Of a stretch of DNA of 37,329 nucleotides, positions 24,146-31,359 are shown piece by piece. The notes under the pieces are model-generated. The model was not told the DNA's origin and made no database searches. It worked only from the letters and a program-made list of their open reading frames with translations. Numbering within the stretch: the stretch's first letter is position 1; every line of letters begins with the position of its first letter. Source of the stretch: Candidatus Stackebrandtia faecavium (GTDB lineage Bacteria; Actinomycetota; Actinomycetes; Mycobacteriales; Micromonosporaceae); the NCBI GenBank assembly GCA_019112895.1, contig DXIM01000174.1, positions 1-37,329 on the forward strand. Direction: 5' to 3'. Both the position numbers and the translations under genes were made by a program.

Positions 24146-25093
24146 CGGCAATGAATCACCCGGTACCCTCCAAAGAATCTCCGCTCGGCCGTCATGGACG
24201 GACTCGACCCAGCCGCCGACCACACCAATGTGCAAAAGCTTGTCCCTGGTCACGGCGTCGGTGTGGGACGTGCCCGCCCGCGGTGGCCATGCGCGCCGCG
24301 CCGTGCTGGCGGGTGTGAGCCACTCGGCCAGGTCCTGCCGTGAAGCCGTCAGCTTCCGGCGCGCCTCGTCCAACATGGCGAGGCAGTCGTCGAGCGCGTC
24401 ATGCAGCGCCTCCGCATTCGCGCTGCACATCGCCGATACGAGGTACGGGTCGGATGCGGCCACCCGCGTGCCGTCGGAAAAAGACCCGGCCGCCAGCGTC
24501 AGGGCCTGAGGTTCGGCCGCGGTGCGGGTCAAAGCCGCTGCCAACAGGTGCGGAAGATGGCTGATGCGCGCCACCGCATCGTCGTGCCGCGCCGCGGTTG
24601 TCGGTACGACGCGGACCCCCATGCGGCACAACAGGTCGGCAAGGGTGACCCAGTCGTCCAGCTCCTGGGCGCGCGAGACTTCCTCGCCGAGGCACAGCGC
24701 CCACGCCCGGCCGTCGAACAGGGACGCATCCGAAGCGGCGAACCCGCTGACTTCCTTGCCCGCCATCGGGTGCCCGCCGACGTAACGCACCGCCGGGCAG
24801 TAACGCTTCATGGCGTCCGCTACGGGAGTCTTAACCGAGGTCACATCGGTGACGATCCCGGGGAAATCGGATAGCGACGGCAACAGCGACGGCAGGTGCG
24901 GGGCCGGAATCGCCAATACCAGTACGTCGGCAGCGGCGCAGCCGTCGCGATCGGTCACCTCGAAACCGGCTTCGGCGACAGCGTCGCGCACGCGAGGGTC
25001 CGCGTCGAAACCTGAGACGTCACAGCCCGCCCGCGCGAACGCGCGTAGCACCGATCCGCCGATCAGGCCGAGCCCGATGACAGCAATACGCAT
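24143..25093 (-). CDS. tyrA: Prephenate dehydrogenase TyrA
   Basis: A 316-residue prephenate dehydrogenase (tyrosine synthesis, NAD(P)-dependent). The N-terminal Rossmann fold opens MRIAVIGLGLIGGSVLRAFA, then FPGIVTDVTSVKTPV and YVGGHPMAGKEVSGFAASDA, all family signatures. The C-terminal half is the helical dimerisation domain; no ACT domain is evident. The open frame continues upstream to 25477 without homology; the ATG at 25093 is supported by the nucleotide-binding motif starting right after it and by a leaderless -10 box. Middle gene of a cpn10-like - tyrA - DUF885 cluster. Confidence 0.93.
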   Translation of the reverse strand: MRIAVIGLGLIGGSVLRAFARAGCDVSGFDADPRVRDAVAEAGFEVTDRDGCAAADVLVLAIPAPHLPSLLPSLSDFPGIVTDVTSVKTPVADAMKRYCPAVRYVGGHPMAGKEVSGFAASDASLFDGRAWALCLGEEVSRAQELDDWVTLADLLCRMGVRVVPTTAARHDDAVARISHLPHLLAAALTRTAAEPQALTLAAGSFSDGTRVAASDPYLVSAMCSANAEALHDALDDCLAMLDEARRKLTASRQDLAEWLTPASTARRAWPPRAGTSHTDAVTRDKLLHIGVVGGWVESVHDGRAEILWRVPGDSLP

Positions 25094-25099
25094 GCCTCG

Positions 25100-25105
25100 A
25101 GCGTA
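25100..25105 (-). promoter_or_regulatory. Leaderless -10 box of tyrA
   Basis: TACGCT on the minus strand ends 6 bases before the ATG at 25093, in the 32-base gap after the cpn10-like gene. Confidence 0.5.
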
Positions 25106-25125
25106 TGGCACCGACAGCGCCGCGC

Positions 25126-25461
25126 CTAAAGGTAAAGGCCGGTTCCGTTGTCGTCCATGCGGGAAGCGGCGACTGCGTGCACGTCCCGCTCGCGCAGGAG
25201 AACGTATCCCTTGCCGTGCAGCTCCACCTCGGCACGGTCGTCCGGGTCGAACAGGACACGGTCGTCGACCTGGACGGCGCGCACAAGCGGCCCGACGGCG
25301 ACTGTCGTGGCCCACGAGAGACGGTGTGCCCCCATCGAGGCCGTCGCGGGGATGACGATGCCGGCTGTGGACTTGCGCTCGCCTTCGCTGTCGGCGAGCA
25401 CGAGGATGCGATCGTGGAGGAGTCGAACCGGGAGGCCGGTTTCGGTGTCGAAGGCGGTCAC
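25126..25461 (-). CDS. GroES-like (cpn10) protein without groEL
   Basis: A 111-residue protein of the chaperonin-10 fold. LPVRLLHDRILVLADSEGER matches the start of GroES proteins, STAGIVIPATA replaces the mobile-loop region, and VGPLVRAVQVDDRVLFDPDD with GKGYVLLRERDVHAV matches the later strands. No groEL lies nearby and the loop lacks the usual GroEL-binding IVL-type sequence, so it is probably a divergent paralogue rather than the main co-chaperonin. The GTG at 25461 is preferred over 25470 because a -10 box ends 7 bases upstream. Divergent from the permease gene. Confidence 0.82.
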   Translation of the reverse strand: MTAFDTETGLPVRLLHDRILVLADSEGERKSTAGIVIPATASMGAHRLSWATTVAVGPLVRAVQVDDRVLFDPDDRAEVELHGKGYVLLRERDVHAVAASRMDDNGTGLYL

Positions 25462-25468
25462 GAGGCAC

Positions 25469-25474
25469 ACGATA
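25469..25474 (-). promoter_or_regulatory. Leaderless -10 box of the cpn10-like gene
   Basis: TATCGT on the minus strand ends 7 bases before the GTG at 25461. Confidence 0.55.
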
Positions 25475-25497
25475 CAACGCAGCTGGCGCGGGCTCGG

Positions 25498-25503
25498 TAC
25501 CGT
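25498..25503 (+). promoter_or_regulatory. Candidate -10 box of the permease-dinG operon
   Basis: TACCGT lies 39 bases before the ATG at 25542, close to the divergent -10 box at 25469. Confidence 0.4.
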
Positions 25504-25541
25504 AGACCCTCTATCCCCGCGGTCATGGTTGAGGAGTGTCG

Positions 25542-26822
25542 ATGAGCCGAATCGCTCGTATGGGCGCGCGCGCCCGCAGGTTGTTTGAAGCGGTTCGCAC
25601 GAATCCTTACATCGAGCGGTATGAGGAGGTCCGTCGCCGTAACGAGGACCAGTACCAGCTTGAGCCTGCGAAACCCGAGGACGACGAAGCCGACGACATG
25701 GACACCGACGACACGGACAGCGCGCCCGCGCAGGGTGCTTCGGACGGCGTGCCGCATGGTTTGAAGGTCGCCGGCGGCTGGTCGTGGAGGCTGATCGTCA
25801 TCGCCGCGGCCGTGATCGGGATCCTGTACCTGGCGAACATGCTGGCGATCGTCGTGGTCCCATTCGTGGTGTCGATGCTGCTCGCCGCGATGCTGCAGCC
25901 GCTGGTGACGTTGCTGGTGCGAATCCATGTCCCGCGGACTTTGGCGGTCGGCGTCGTCCTCGTCGGCGGTATTATGGTCGTCAGCAGCGTTTTGACCTAT
26001 GTGGTGGGACAGTTCATCTCGGGTGTGCCGCAACTCGCCGAGAACGTGACCACCGGTGTCCTGAAGATACAAAACTGGGCCAAAACCGGTCCGCTGCATC
26101 TGACGGACGAAACGATCGAGGGCTACCTCAACGAAGCCAGCGACTACGCCATCAGCTGGGTGGGGACCGACGCCGCCGGTGCCGCCGAGACCGCGGCAGA
26201 CACGCTCGGGATCGTGTTGACCTCCGTGTCAGGTCTATTCCTGGTCCTGTTCACCACCTTCTTCCTCATGCGTGACGGCCGTCGCATCTGGACTTTCTTG
26301 ACCCGCATGCTCCCGGCGCCGGCGCAAGAACCCATGACGCGGGCCGGTGACGCATCCTGGTCGTCACTGGTGTCGTTCGTGCGGGCCACGATCCTCGTGG
26401 CCATCATCGATGCCGTCGGTATCGGCATCGGGCTGATCATCATGGATGTCCCGCTCGCGATCCCGCTGGCGGCGCTGGTCTTTCTGGGTGCATTCATCCC
26501 CATCATCGGTGCGACCGTGTCCGGTACCGTCGCCGTGCTGGTCGCCCTCGTCGGCGGCGACTGGATCACCGCACTGATCGTGCTGGGCATCGTGCTCGCC
26601 GTGCAACAGATCGAAAGTCATGTCCTGCAGCCAGTCCTAATGGGACGCGCGGTCAGTATCCATCCGCTTGCCGTGGTCCTCGCTGTCGCTTCCGGCGTCG
26701 TCCTTGCCGACGTCTTCGGCGCGCTGATCGCGGTACCGATCGTCGCCGTCCTGAACGCTGGCATCAAGGAATTGAACCGACGCACGGGCACGTCGCAGGA
26801 GCCAGATAACGTCACGGGGTGA
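25542..26822 (+). CDS. AI-2E family transporter (PerM/TqsA-like)
   Basis: A 426-residue inner membrane permease. An acidic cytoplasmic N-terminal extension (about 1-75, with DDMDTDDTDS) precedes eight predicted membrane segments starting near residue 80. The loop with FTTFFLMRDGRRIW and the C-terminal LVFLGAFIPIIGATVSGTVA and IESHVLQPVLMGRAVSIHPL are family signatures. Substrate is unknown; members include quorum-signal exporters and ion antiporters. ATG at 25542 has TTGAGGAG 6 bases upstream and is better than the GTG at 25536. Its stop overlaps the dinG start (GTGA). Confidence 0.9.
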   Translation: MSRIARMGARARRLFEAVRTNPYIERYEEVRRRNEDQYQLEPAKPEDDEADDMDTDDTDSAPAQGASDGVPHGLKVAGGWSWRLIVIAAAVIGILYLANMLAIVVVPFVVSMLLAAMLQPLVTLLVRIHVPRTLAVGVVLVGGIMVVSSVLTYVVGQFISGVPQLAENVTTGVLKIQNWAKTGPLHLTDETIEGYLNEASDYAISWVGTDAAGAAETAADTLGIVLTSVSGLFLVLFTTFFLMRDGRRIWTFLTRMLPAPAQEPMTRAGDASWSSLVSFVRATILVAIIDAVGIGIGLIIMDVPLAIPLAALVFLGAFIPIIGATVSGTVAVLVALVGGDWITALIVLGIVLAVQQIESHVLQPVLMGRAVSIHPLAVVLAVASGVVLADVFGALIAVPIVAVLNAGIKELNRRTGTSQEPDNVTG

Positions 26823-28819
26823 CCGAACCGTCCGTAACTCAACTGCTCGACGCTGCAGTCGGCGCCGTCCCCAACGGCGAAGTCCGCAGTGGTCAGCAAG
26901 CCATGGCCACCGCGATATCGGAAGCGATGGACACCGGTACCCACCTCCTCGTGCAGGCGGGCACCGGAACCGGGAAGTCGCTGGCTTACCTGGCGGCCGC
27001 GCTGCTGTCGAAACGTCCCGTGGTGATCTCGACCGCCACGCTGGCGTTGCAGTCGCAGCTGATAGCCACCGATCTTCCCCGCTTCGCCGAAGCGACGGCG
27101 CCCGTCCTGGGGCGCACCCCCACCTTCGCCGTTTTCAAGGGCCGCCATCACTATTTGTGCCCCGCAAAACTCGGCGCGGAAGACTCGAACGCGGAAACAC
27201 TGTTCGACGAAGGTGACACGGACTCCGGCTGGCTCGGGCAGCGCTCCGCGCTCGGCAAAGACATCGGCCGGCTGCAGGATTGGGCGAACGACACCGAAAC
27301 CGGAGACCGCGACGACCTCGATCCGGGCGTATCGGACCGGGCGTGGCGACAAATGTCGACATCCGCGCGCGACTGTGTCGGTACCGCCAAATGCCGGTGG
27401 GGCGACCAATGTTTCGCCGAGGCGGCACGCGAGCGGGCACGCGCCGCCGACATAATCGTCACGAACCATGCGCTGCTGTCGATCGACCTGATCCACAACC
27501 GCAGCATCCTCCCCGAACACGAGCTGCTGATCGTGGACGAGGCACACGAACTGGCCGATCGCGCCACGTCGGCGGCGCGTGCCGAACTGTCCGCCAGCGG
27601 CCTCGACAGGCTTGCGCGCCGCAGCACAGGGCCGTGCGGCAAGGAAACGGCGACGCGTCTCAACGAGATCGCCGACCTGCTCGGCGCGGCCATCGCCGAT
27701 GCCCCCGATACGCGGTTGAAGGAACTGCCGGCCGGTATACGCGAAGCGTTGACGCTGCTCGATTCGGTGTGCCGCGACGCGGTCAGCGCGGTTGGGAACC
27801 CACGCCAGGACGCGCCCGATGCGATGGCGAAGACGCAAATCAAGTCTCAGCTCACCGAGGCTCAAACGACGGCGCAGCGGTGCCTCGTCGACGCCGACGA
27901 CGACGTCAGGTGGTGCGAAGGTGACGGCCGTGGCCGCAGCCTCGTGGTAGCACCGTTGTCGGTCGGCGGCCTTTTGGGCAGCGAACTGTTCGCCGAACGC
28001 ACCGTTGTCGCGACCTCGGCCACGCTGGAACTGGGCGGTTCGTTTCGCACGGCGGCCGGCGCGCTCGGTCTGCACCCCGGCGATGAGGTGACCGACGTCG
28101 ACGACGAGGCGGACGCCGACGAGGATCGGCAGACCGGCCCCCGCTGGCGCTGCCTCGATGTCGGTTCGCCGTTCGAATACCGCAAGCAGGGCATTCTGTA
28201 TGTCGCCTCGCACCTGCCGCGGCCCACGGCTTCGGGGCTGTCGCCGGAGGCGGGAGAGGAACTGTTGCGCCTGGTCGACGCGCTCGGTGGTCGCACGCTG
28301 GGCCTGTTCTCGTCCCGGCGTGCCGCGGAAAGCGCCGCCGAAATGCTGCGCAAGGGCACGGATCTGCCCGTCCTTCTGCAGGGGGACGAGACGATCCAGC
28401 TGTTGGTGAAGAAATTCAAGAGCGACCCCCATGCCTGCCTGCTGGGGGTCATGTCGCTGTGGCAGGGCGTTGACGTGCCGGGTGACGCGTGTCAACTCGT
28501 CGTCATCGACCGGCTCCCGTTTCCGCGGCCGAACGAGCCGCTGTCGGCGGCCCGTTCGGAGGCTATCGACGAGTCGGGCGGTTCCGGGTTCATGTCGGTG
28601 AGCGTCCCGCACGCAGCGATTCGCCTGGCCCAGGGAGTGGGCAGGCTCATAAGAACACAGGGTGACCGCGGTGTTGCAGCCGTGCTGGATCCTCGGCTCC
28701 ATAATGCACGGTCGTATGGTGGTTTCTTGCGGAAGTCGTTGCCGCCGCTGTGGTACACGACCGATTCCGAGAAGGTGTGCGGTGCATTGAAGCGCCTGAA
28801 CGCGTCATTAATGCCCTGA
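26819..28819 (+). CDS. dinG: DinG-family ATP-dependent DNA helicase
   Basis: A 666-residue superfamily 2 helicase of the XPD/DinG group, a 5'-3' helicase in DNA repair. Walker A GTGTGKS is at 48-54. Four cysteines fit an iron-sulfur cluster: Cys114 (HYLCPAKL), Cys186, Cys192 and Cys198 (CVGTAKCRWGDQC). The DEAH box is at 240-243 (LLIVDEAHELAD). C-terminal motor motifs include FSSRRAAESAAEML, SLWQGVDVPGDACQLVVIDR and the final QGVGRLIRTQGDRG. GTG at 26819 overlaps the permease stop by 4 bases, so the two are co-translated. Confidence 0.94.
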   Translation: MTEPSVTQLLDAAVGAVPNGEVRSGQQAMATAISEAMDTGTHLLVQAGTGTGKSLAYLAAALLSKRPVVISTATLALQSQLIATDLPRFAEATAPVLGRTPTFAVFKGRHHYLCPAKLGAEDSNAETLFDEGDTDSGWLGQRSALGKDIGRLQDWANDTETGDRDDLDPGVSDRAWRQMSTSARDCVGTAKCRWGDQCFAEAARERARAADIIVTNHALLSIDLIHNRSILPEHELLIVDEAHELADRATSAARAELSASGLDRLARRSTGPCGKETATRLNEIADLLGAAIADAPDTRLKELPAGIREALTLLDSVCRDAVSAVGNPRQDAPDAMAKTQIKSQLTEAQTTAQRCLVDADDDVRWCEGDGRGRSLVVAPLSVGGLLGSELFAERTVVATSATLELGGSFRTAAGALGLHPGDEVTDVDDEADADEDRQTGPRWRCLDVGSPFEYRKQGILYVASHLPRPTASGLSPEAGEELLRLVDALGGRTLGLFSSRRAAESAAEMLRKGTDLPVLLQGDETIQLLVKKFKSDPHACLLGVMSLWQGVDVPGDACQLVVIDRLPFPRPNEPLSAARSEAIDESGGSGFMSVSVPHAAIRLAQGVGRLIRTQGDRGVAAVLDPRLHNARSYGGFLRKSLPPLWYTTDSEKVCGALKRLNASLMP

Positions 28820-28904
28820 TGCAGGTGAACAGACCGTGCCGGTATCGTGAACGCGACATTGCCAGACGGTGATGTGTGTCGATGTAGCGTCCACGAGGTA
28901 TTAC

Positions 28905-29534
28905 GTGCTGTTCTCACTACGTCCCCGCGATGATTCGTTCTACCAGTTCTTCACGAATGCGGCGGAGAACATAGTTAAAGCAACCGCAATTCTGACTGAG
29001 CTCAGCGAGCCCGAAGCCGACGCTCAATCGATCTCCGAGCGGTTGGTCGAAGTTGAGCATGACAACGACGAGCTCACGCATGGGCTCTACAACAAGATCA
29101 ACTCCACGTTCGTCACCCCTCTCGACCGCGAGGACATGTACTCCTTGGGTTCGTTGCTTGACGACGTCATGGACCACATCGAGGCGGCCGGCAACCTCGT
29201 GTACCTGTACGGGCTTTCCGAGATGCCCGTCTTGCCTCGCGAAATGGTCGAGCTGTTCGGGATCCTCCAGACCCAAGCCGACATCACGGCGAAGGCCATG
29301 CCGCAACTGAAGGGCATGAACGAGGCACTCCGTGACTACTGGATCGAATGCAACCGTCTCGAAAACGAAGGCGACCGGATCTACCGCATGCTGCTTGTGC
29401 GGTTGTTCTCGGGCGAATACGAGGCCCTGACCGTATTGAAGTTGAAGGAAGTCGCCGACGAGCTCGAACGGGCTTGCGACGCCTTCGAACACGTCGCCAA
29501 TACCATCGAAACGATTGCCGTCAAGGAATCTTAA
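28905..29534 (+). CDS. PhoU-like DUF47 protein, Pit accessory factor
   Basis: A 209-residue all-helical DUF47 (PhoU-related) protein. It begins VLFSLRPRDDSFYQFFTNAA and contains the family patterns EVEHDNDELTHGLYNKINST, FVTPLDREDMYSL and LENEGDRIYRMLLVRLFSGE, with conserved acidic metal-binding residues. The GTG at 28905 fits family length and has GAGG 6 bases upstream; the frame is open to 28869. The stop is directly followed by the pit start codon. Such proteins control low-affinity phosphate transporters. Confidence 0.92.
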   Translation: MLFSLRPRDDSFYQFFTNAAENIVKATAILTELSEPEADAQSISERLVEVEHDNDELTHGLYNKINSTFVTPLDREDMYSLGSLLDDVMDHIEAAGNLVYLYGLSEMPVLPREMVELFGILQTQADITAKAMPQLKGMNEALRDYWIECNRLENEGDRIYRMLLVRLFSGEYEALTVLKLKEVADELERACDAFEHVANTIETIAVKES

Positions 29535-30536
29535 GTGGACCTTCTGACGATTCAGGCCATCCTCGTCATCGTGGCGGCGATGGGCTTCAACTACACCAAC
29601 GGGTTTCACGACGCCGCCAACGCGATCGCCACGTCCGTGTCCACCCGTGCTCTCAGCCCCCGTGCCGCCCTCGGCCTCGCCGCGATCGGTAACTTCGTCG
29701 GCGCGCACCTCGGCGTGAAAGTCGCCGAGACCGTCGGCAGCGGCATCGTGTCGCTACCGCAAACCTCCTCCGCGCTCGCCGTCGTGTTCGGCGGTGTCAT
29801 GGGCGCGATCGTGTGGAACCTGATCACCTGGTGGTTCGGGTTGCCGTCCTCGTCGTCACACGCCCTCATCGGTGGTCTTGTCGGCGCGACCCTCGTCGGC
29901 GGATACGAAGTTCTGTGGGACGGGATCCTATCGAGCGTCGTCATTCCGATGGTGCTTTCCCCGGTCGTGGGTGTGATCCTCGGTTTCATCGTCATGACCG
30001 CCATCATGTGGATCTTCCGCAACGGAAACCCGCGCCGCCTCGGCAAGGGATTCCGTTTCGCCCAGACCGTTTCGGCCGCCGCTATGGCCGTCGGTCACGG
30101 CATGCAGGACGCCGCGAAAACGATGGGTATCGTCGTGCTCGGCCTGTACCTGGGTGGTTTGCAGGACAGCCCGAAGCACATCCCCGAGTGGGTGTTCATC
30201 GTTTCGGCGTTGGTCCTGGCCGCCGGTACTTTCGCTGGTGGTTGGCGGATCATCAAGACTCTCGGTCGGCGCGTGATCGACCTGGGTCCTCCGGAAGGCT
30301 TCGCCGCCGAAACGGTCGCCAGCTCCGTCCTGTATGGTTCCGCCGCCCTGGGTGCTCCCATCTCCACGACCCACACGATTACCTCGGCGATCATGGGTGT
30401 GGGTGCGACCAAAGGCTTCGCGGCCGTGCGTTGGGGCGTGGCCGGCAACATCGTGGGCGCGTGGGTCTTGACCTTCCCCGCAGCCGGTGGTGTCGCGGCA
30501 CTCATCTACCTGATCGCGAACCCGCTGTTCGCGTAG
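29535..30536 (+). CDS. pit: Inorganic phosphate transporter, PiT family
   Basis: A 333-residue membrane transporter for metal-phosphate. The duplicated PiT signatures are seen as GFNYTNGFHDAANAIATSVS (N-terminal half) and AVGHGMQDAAKTMGIVVLGL (C-terminal half), each with neighbouring LPSSSSHALIGGLVGATLV and LGAPISTTHTITSAIMGVGA. About ten membrane segments are expected. GTG at 29535 follows the DUF47 stop without any gap, a tight coupling with its regulator. Convergent with cysteine dioxygenase, 10 bases apart. Confidence 0.94.
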   Translation: MDLLTIQAILVIVAAMGFNYTNGFHDAANAIATSVSTRALSPRAALGLAAIGNFVGAHLGVKVAETVGSGIVSLPQTSSALAVVFGGVMGAIVWNLITWWFGLPSSSSHALIGGLVGATLVGGYEVLWDGILSSVVIPMVLSPVVGVILGFIVMTAIMWIFRNGNPRRLGKGFRFAQTVSAAAMAVGHGMQDAAKTMGIVVLGLYLGGLQDSPKHIPEWVFIVSALVLAAGTFAGGWRIIKTLGRRVIDLGPPEGFAAETVASSVLYGSAALGAPISTTHTITSAIMGVGATKGFAAVRWGVAGNIVGAWVLTFPAAGGVAALIYLIANPLFA

Positions 30537-30546
30537 GACGACCAAG

Positions 30547-31017
30547 TCACCAGTCTTCGCCGGCGCGGCGCAAAGCGGCCAACCATAGGCCCGATTCGTC
30601 GAAAAGGTATCGACGCATGAGCGTCAGCGCCGGCGCATAGACGTGGACGCTGACGGCCGGTCGGTCTCCTCGGTTTTTGACCGCGTGCACTGTCTGCGAG
30701 TCAACGACCGAGGTTTCGCCGGTGCCCAGGACCTGCCGATTCAGCGTCGGCGGAAACCCAGGTGACACTGTGTATTCGGTCAATTCCCCGCTGATCATGG
30801 TGAAGGCGCTTGGCGCCGGTGCCGCATCGCCCCCGTGGTCATGCAGGTCAGTGGACTGCCCAGGTAGCCAAGCCAGAAGCCAGACCTCGAAATCGTCGGT
30901 GCTGTGTAGCTTGTGGGCAGACCGTGACTTCGATCGGAACTTGAACGGGCCATCGATGGTCGCGGCGTAAGAAGAGGCGAGTTCGGACAGCCTCGAAATC
31001 GGCGTGGTTTTTGTCAC
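30547..31017 (-). CDS. cdo: Cysteine dioxygenase
   Basis: A 156-residue cupin of the type I cysteine dioxygenase family, which oxidises cysteine to cysteine sulfinate with non-haem iron. Iron ligands are His59 and His61 (STDLHDHG) and His111 (TVHAVKN); VSVHVYAPALTLMRRY near the end is typical of the bacterial enzyme. GTG at 31017 is the preferred start; it has no good ribosome binding site. A leader peptide with four consecutive Cys codons lies 69 bases upstream, and a 60-codon frame (31014-31196) also ends across its start codon with a GTGA overlap. This suggests control by translation. Confidence 0.92.
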   Translation of the reverse strand: MTKTTPISRLSELASSYAATIDGPFKFRSKSRSAHKLHSTDDFEVWLLAWLPGQSTDLHDHGGDAAPAPSAFTMISGELTEYTVSPGFPPTLNRQVLGTGETSVVDSQTVHAVKNRGDRPAVSVHVYAPALTLMRRYLFDESGLWLAALRRAGEDW

Positions 31018-31080
31018 CGGATTGCTTTCGGGTGGGGCGCAACCTCGAGAAGGTCACGACATGCGGACGCTGCGTTGGAG

Positions 31081-31095
31081 TGTCGATTAGCGACA
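31081..31095 (-). promoter_or_regulatory. Hairpin at the end of the cysteine leader peptide
   Basis: On the minus strand TGTCG pairs with CGACA around CTAAT. The left arm contains the fourth Cys codon, and the stop codon TAA lies in the loop and right arm. A ribosome waiting at the Cys codons would cover or block this stem, which fits an attenuator. Confidence 0.5.
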
Positions 31096-31137
31096 ACAAC
31101 AACACAATGCGCAGGTCGTGAGCTTGGTGGTGTCCAC
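31087..31137 (-). CDS. Leaderless polycysteine leader peptide upstream of cdo
   Basis: A 16-codon frame reading MDTTKLTTCALCCCCR, then TAA: five of sixteen residues are Cys and four are consecutive TGT codons. The GTG at 31137 is exactly 7 bases downstream of a TAGTAT -10 box, so the transcript should be leaderless; an in-frame ATG at 31146 would give 19 residues. Short leaderless polycysteine frames that act as cysteine-responsive attenuators are described in mycobacteria. Here the downstream gene is cysteine dioxygenase, 69 bases on. The reading of the peptide is direct; the regulatory role is inferred. Confidence 0.75.
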   Translation of the reverse strand: MDTTKLTTCALCCCCR

Positions 31138-31144
31138 GGCGCAC

Positions 31145-31150
31145 ATACTA
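31145..31150 (-). promoter_or_regulatory. -10 box of the cysteine leader peptide and cdo
   Basis: TAGTAT on the minus strand ends 7 bases before the leader-peptide GTG. TTTTCC at the 17-base spacing is a weak -35. Confidence 0.6.
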
Positions 31151-31217
31151 CATGGCTCATCTGTGTCGGAAAAGTGACGCACAGTATGTCTGTCAACAGT
31201 TCTCGGCCGCAAGGGAT

Positions 31218-31223
31218 GATAAT
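31218..31223 (+). promoter_or_regulatory. Candidate -10 box of the NlpC/P60 gene
   Basis: GATAAT, without a good -35. The leader to the start at 31360 would be about 130 bases and contains two short inverted repeats (TCGCCA/TGGCGA at 31270-31297 and GGGATG/CATCCC at 31314-31335). Confidence 0.3.
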
Positions 31224-31314
31224 GACTACCGAAATGGTCTATGGCAAGCGGAAGAACCTTACGTTAATGTCGCCATGGCCCGCGCCCATTCTGGCGAAGA
31301 AGATAAACGCATAG
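31222..31314 (+). CDS. Possible small ORF ahead of the NlpC/P60 gene
   Basis: A 30-codon frame starting at the ATG at 31222, with AAGGGA five bases upstream. It encodes a basic peptide (MTTEMVYGKRKNLTLMSPWP at its start) and ends 46 bases before the hydrolase gene. The ribosome binding site is good but coding evidence is thin, and the start overlaps the only candidate -10 box for the hydrolase gene. It could be a leader peptide or chance. Confidence 0.25.
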   Translation: MTTEMVYGKRKNLTLMSPWPAPILAKKINA

Positions 31315-31359
31315 GGATGGGCGAATGTTCATCCCACCAGGAGCAAAGGAGCGTTGCTG

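Noticed and set aside
22402-24318. 638-residue plus-strand frame opposite DUF885
   Set aside because: Shadow of the DUF885 gene: Arg/Val/Leu-rich, no family motif, no ribosome binding site, fully antisense to a conserved protein.
26618-28702. 694-residue minus-strand frame opposite dinG
   Set aside because: Antisense shadow of dinG, whose helicase motifs are intact.
31191-31196. TTGACA on the minus strand as -35 of cdo
   Set aside because: No TANNNT box lies 16-19 bases downstream; the well-placed TAGTAT at 31145 is 40 bases away.
31018-31359. Cyclic di-AMP (ydaO-type) riboswitch ahead of NlpC/P60
   Set aside because: The expected conserved blocks of this riboswitch could not be found on the plus strand, although the gene is a typical target and disA is present.
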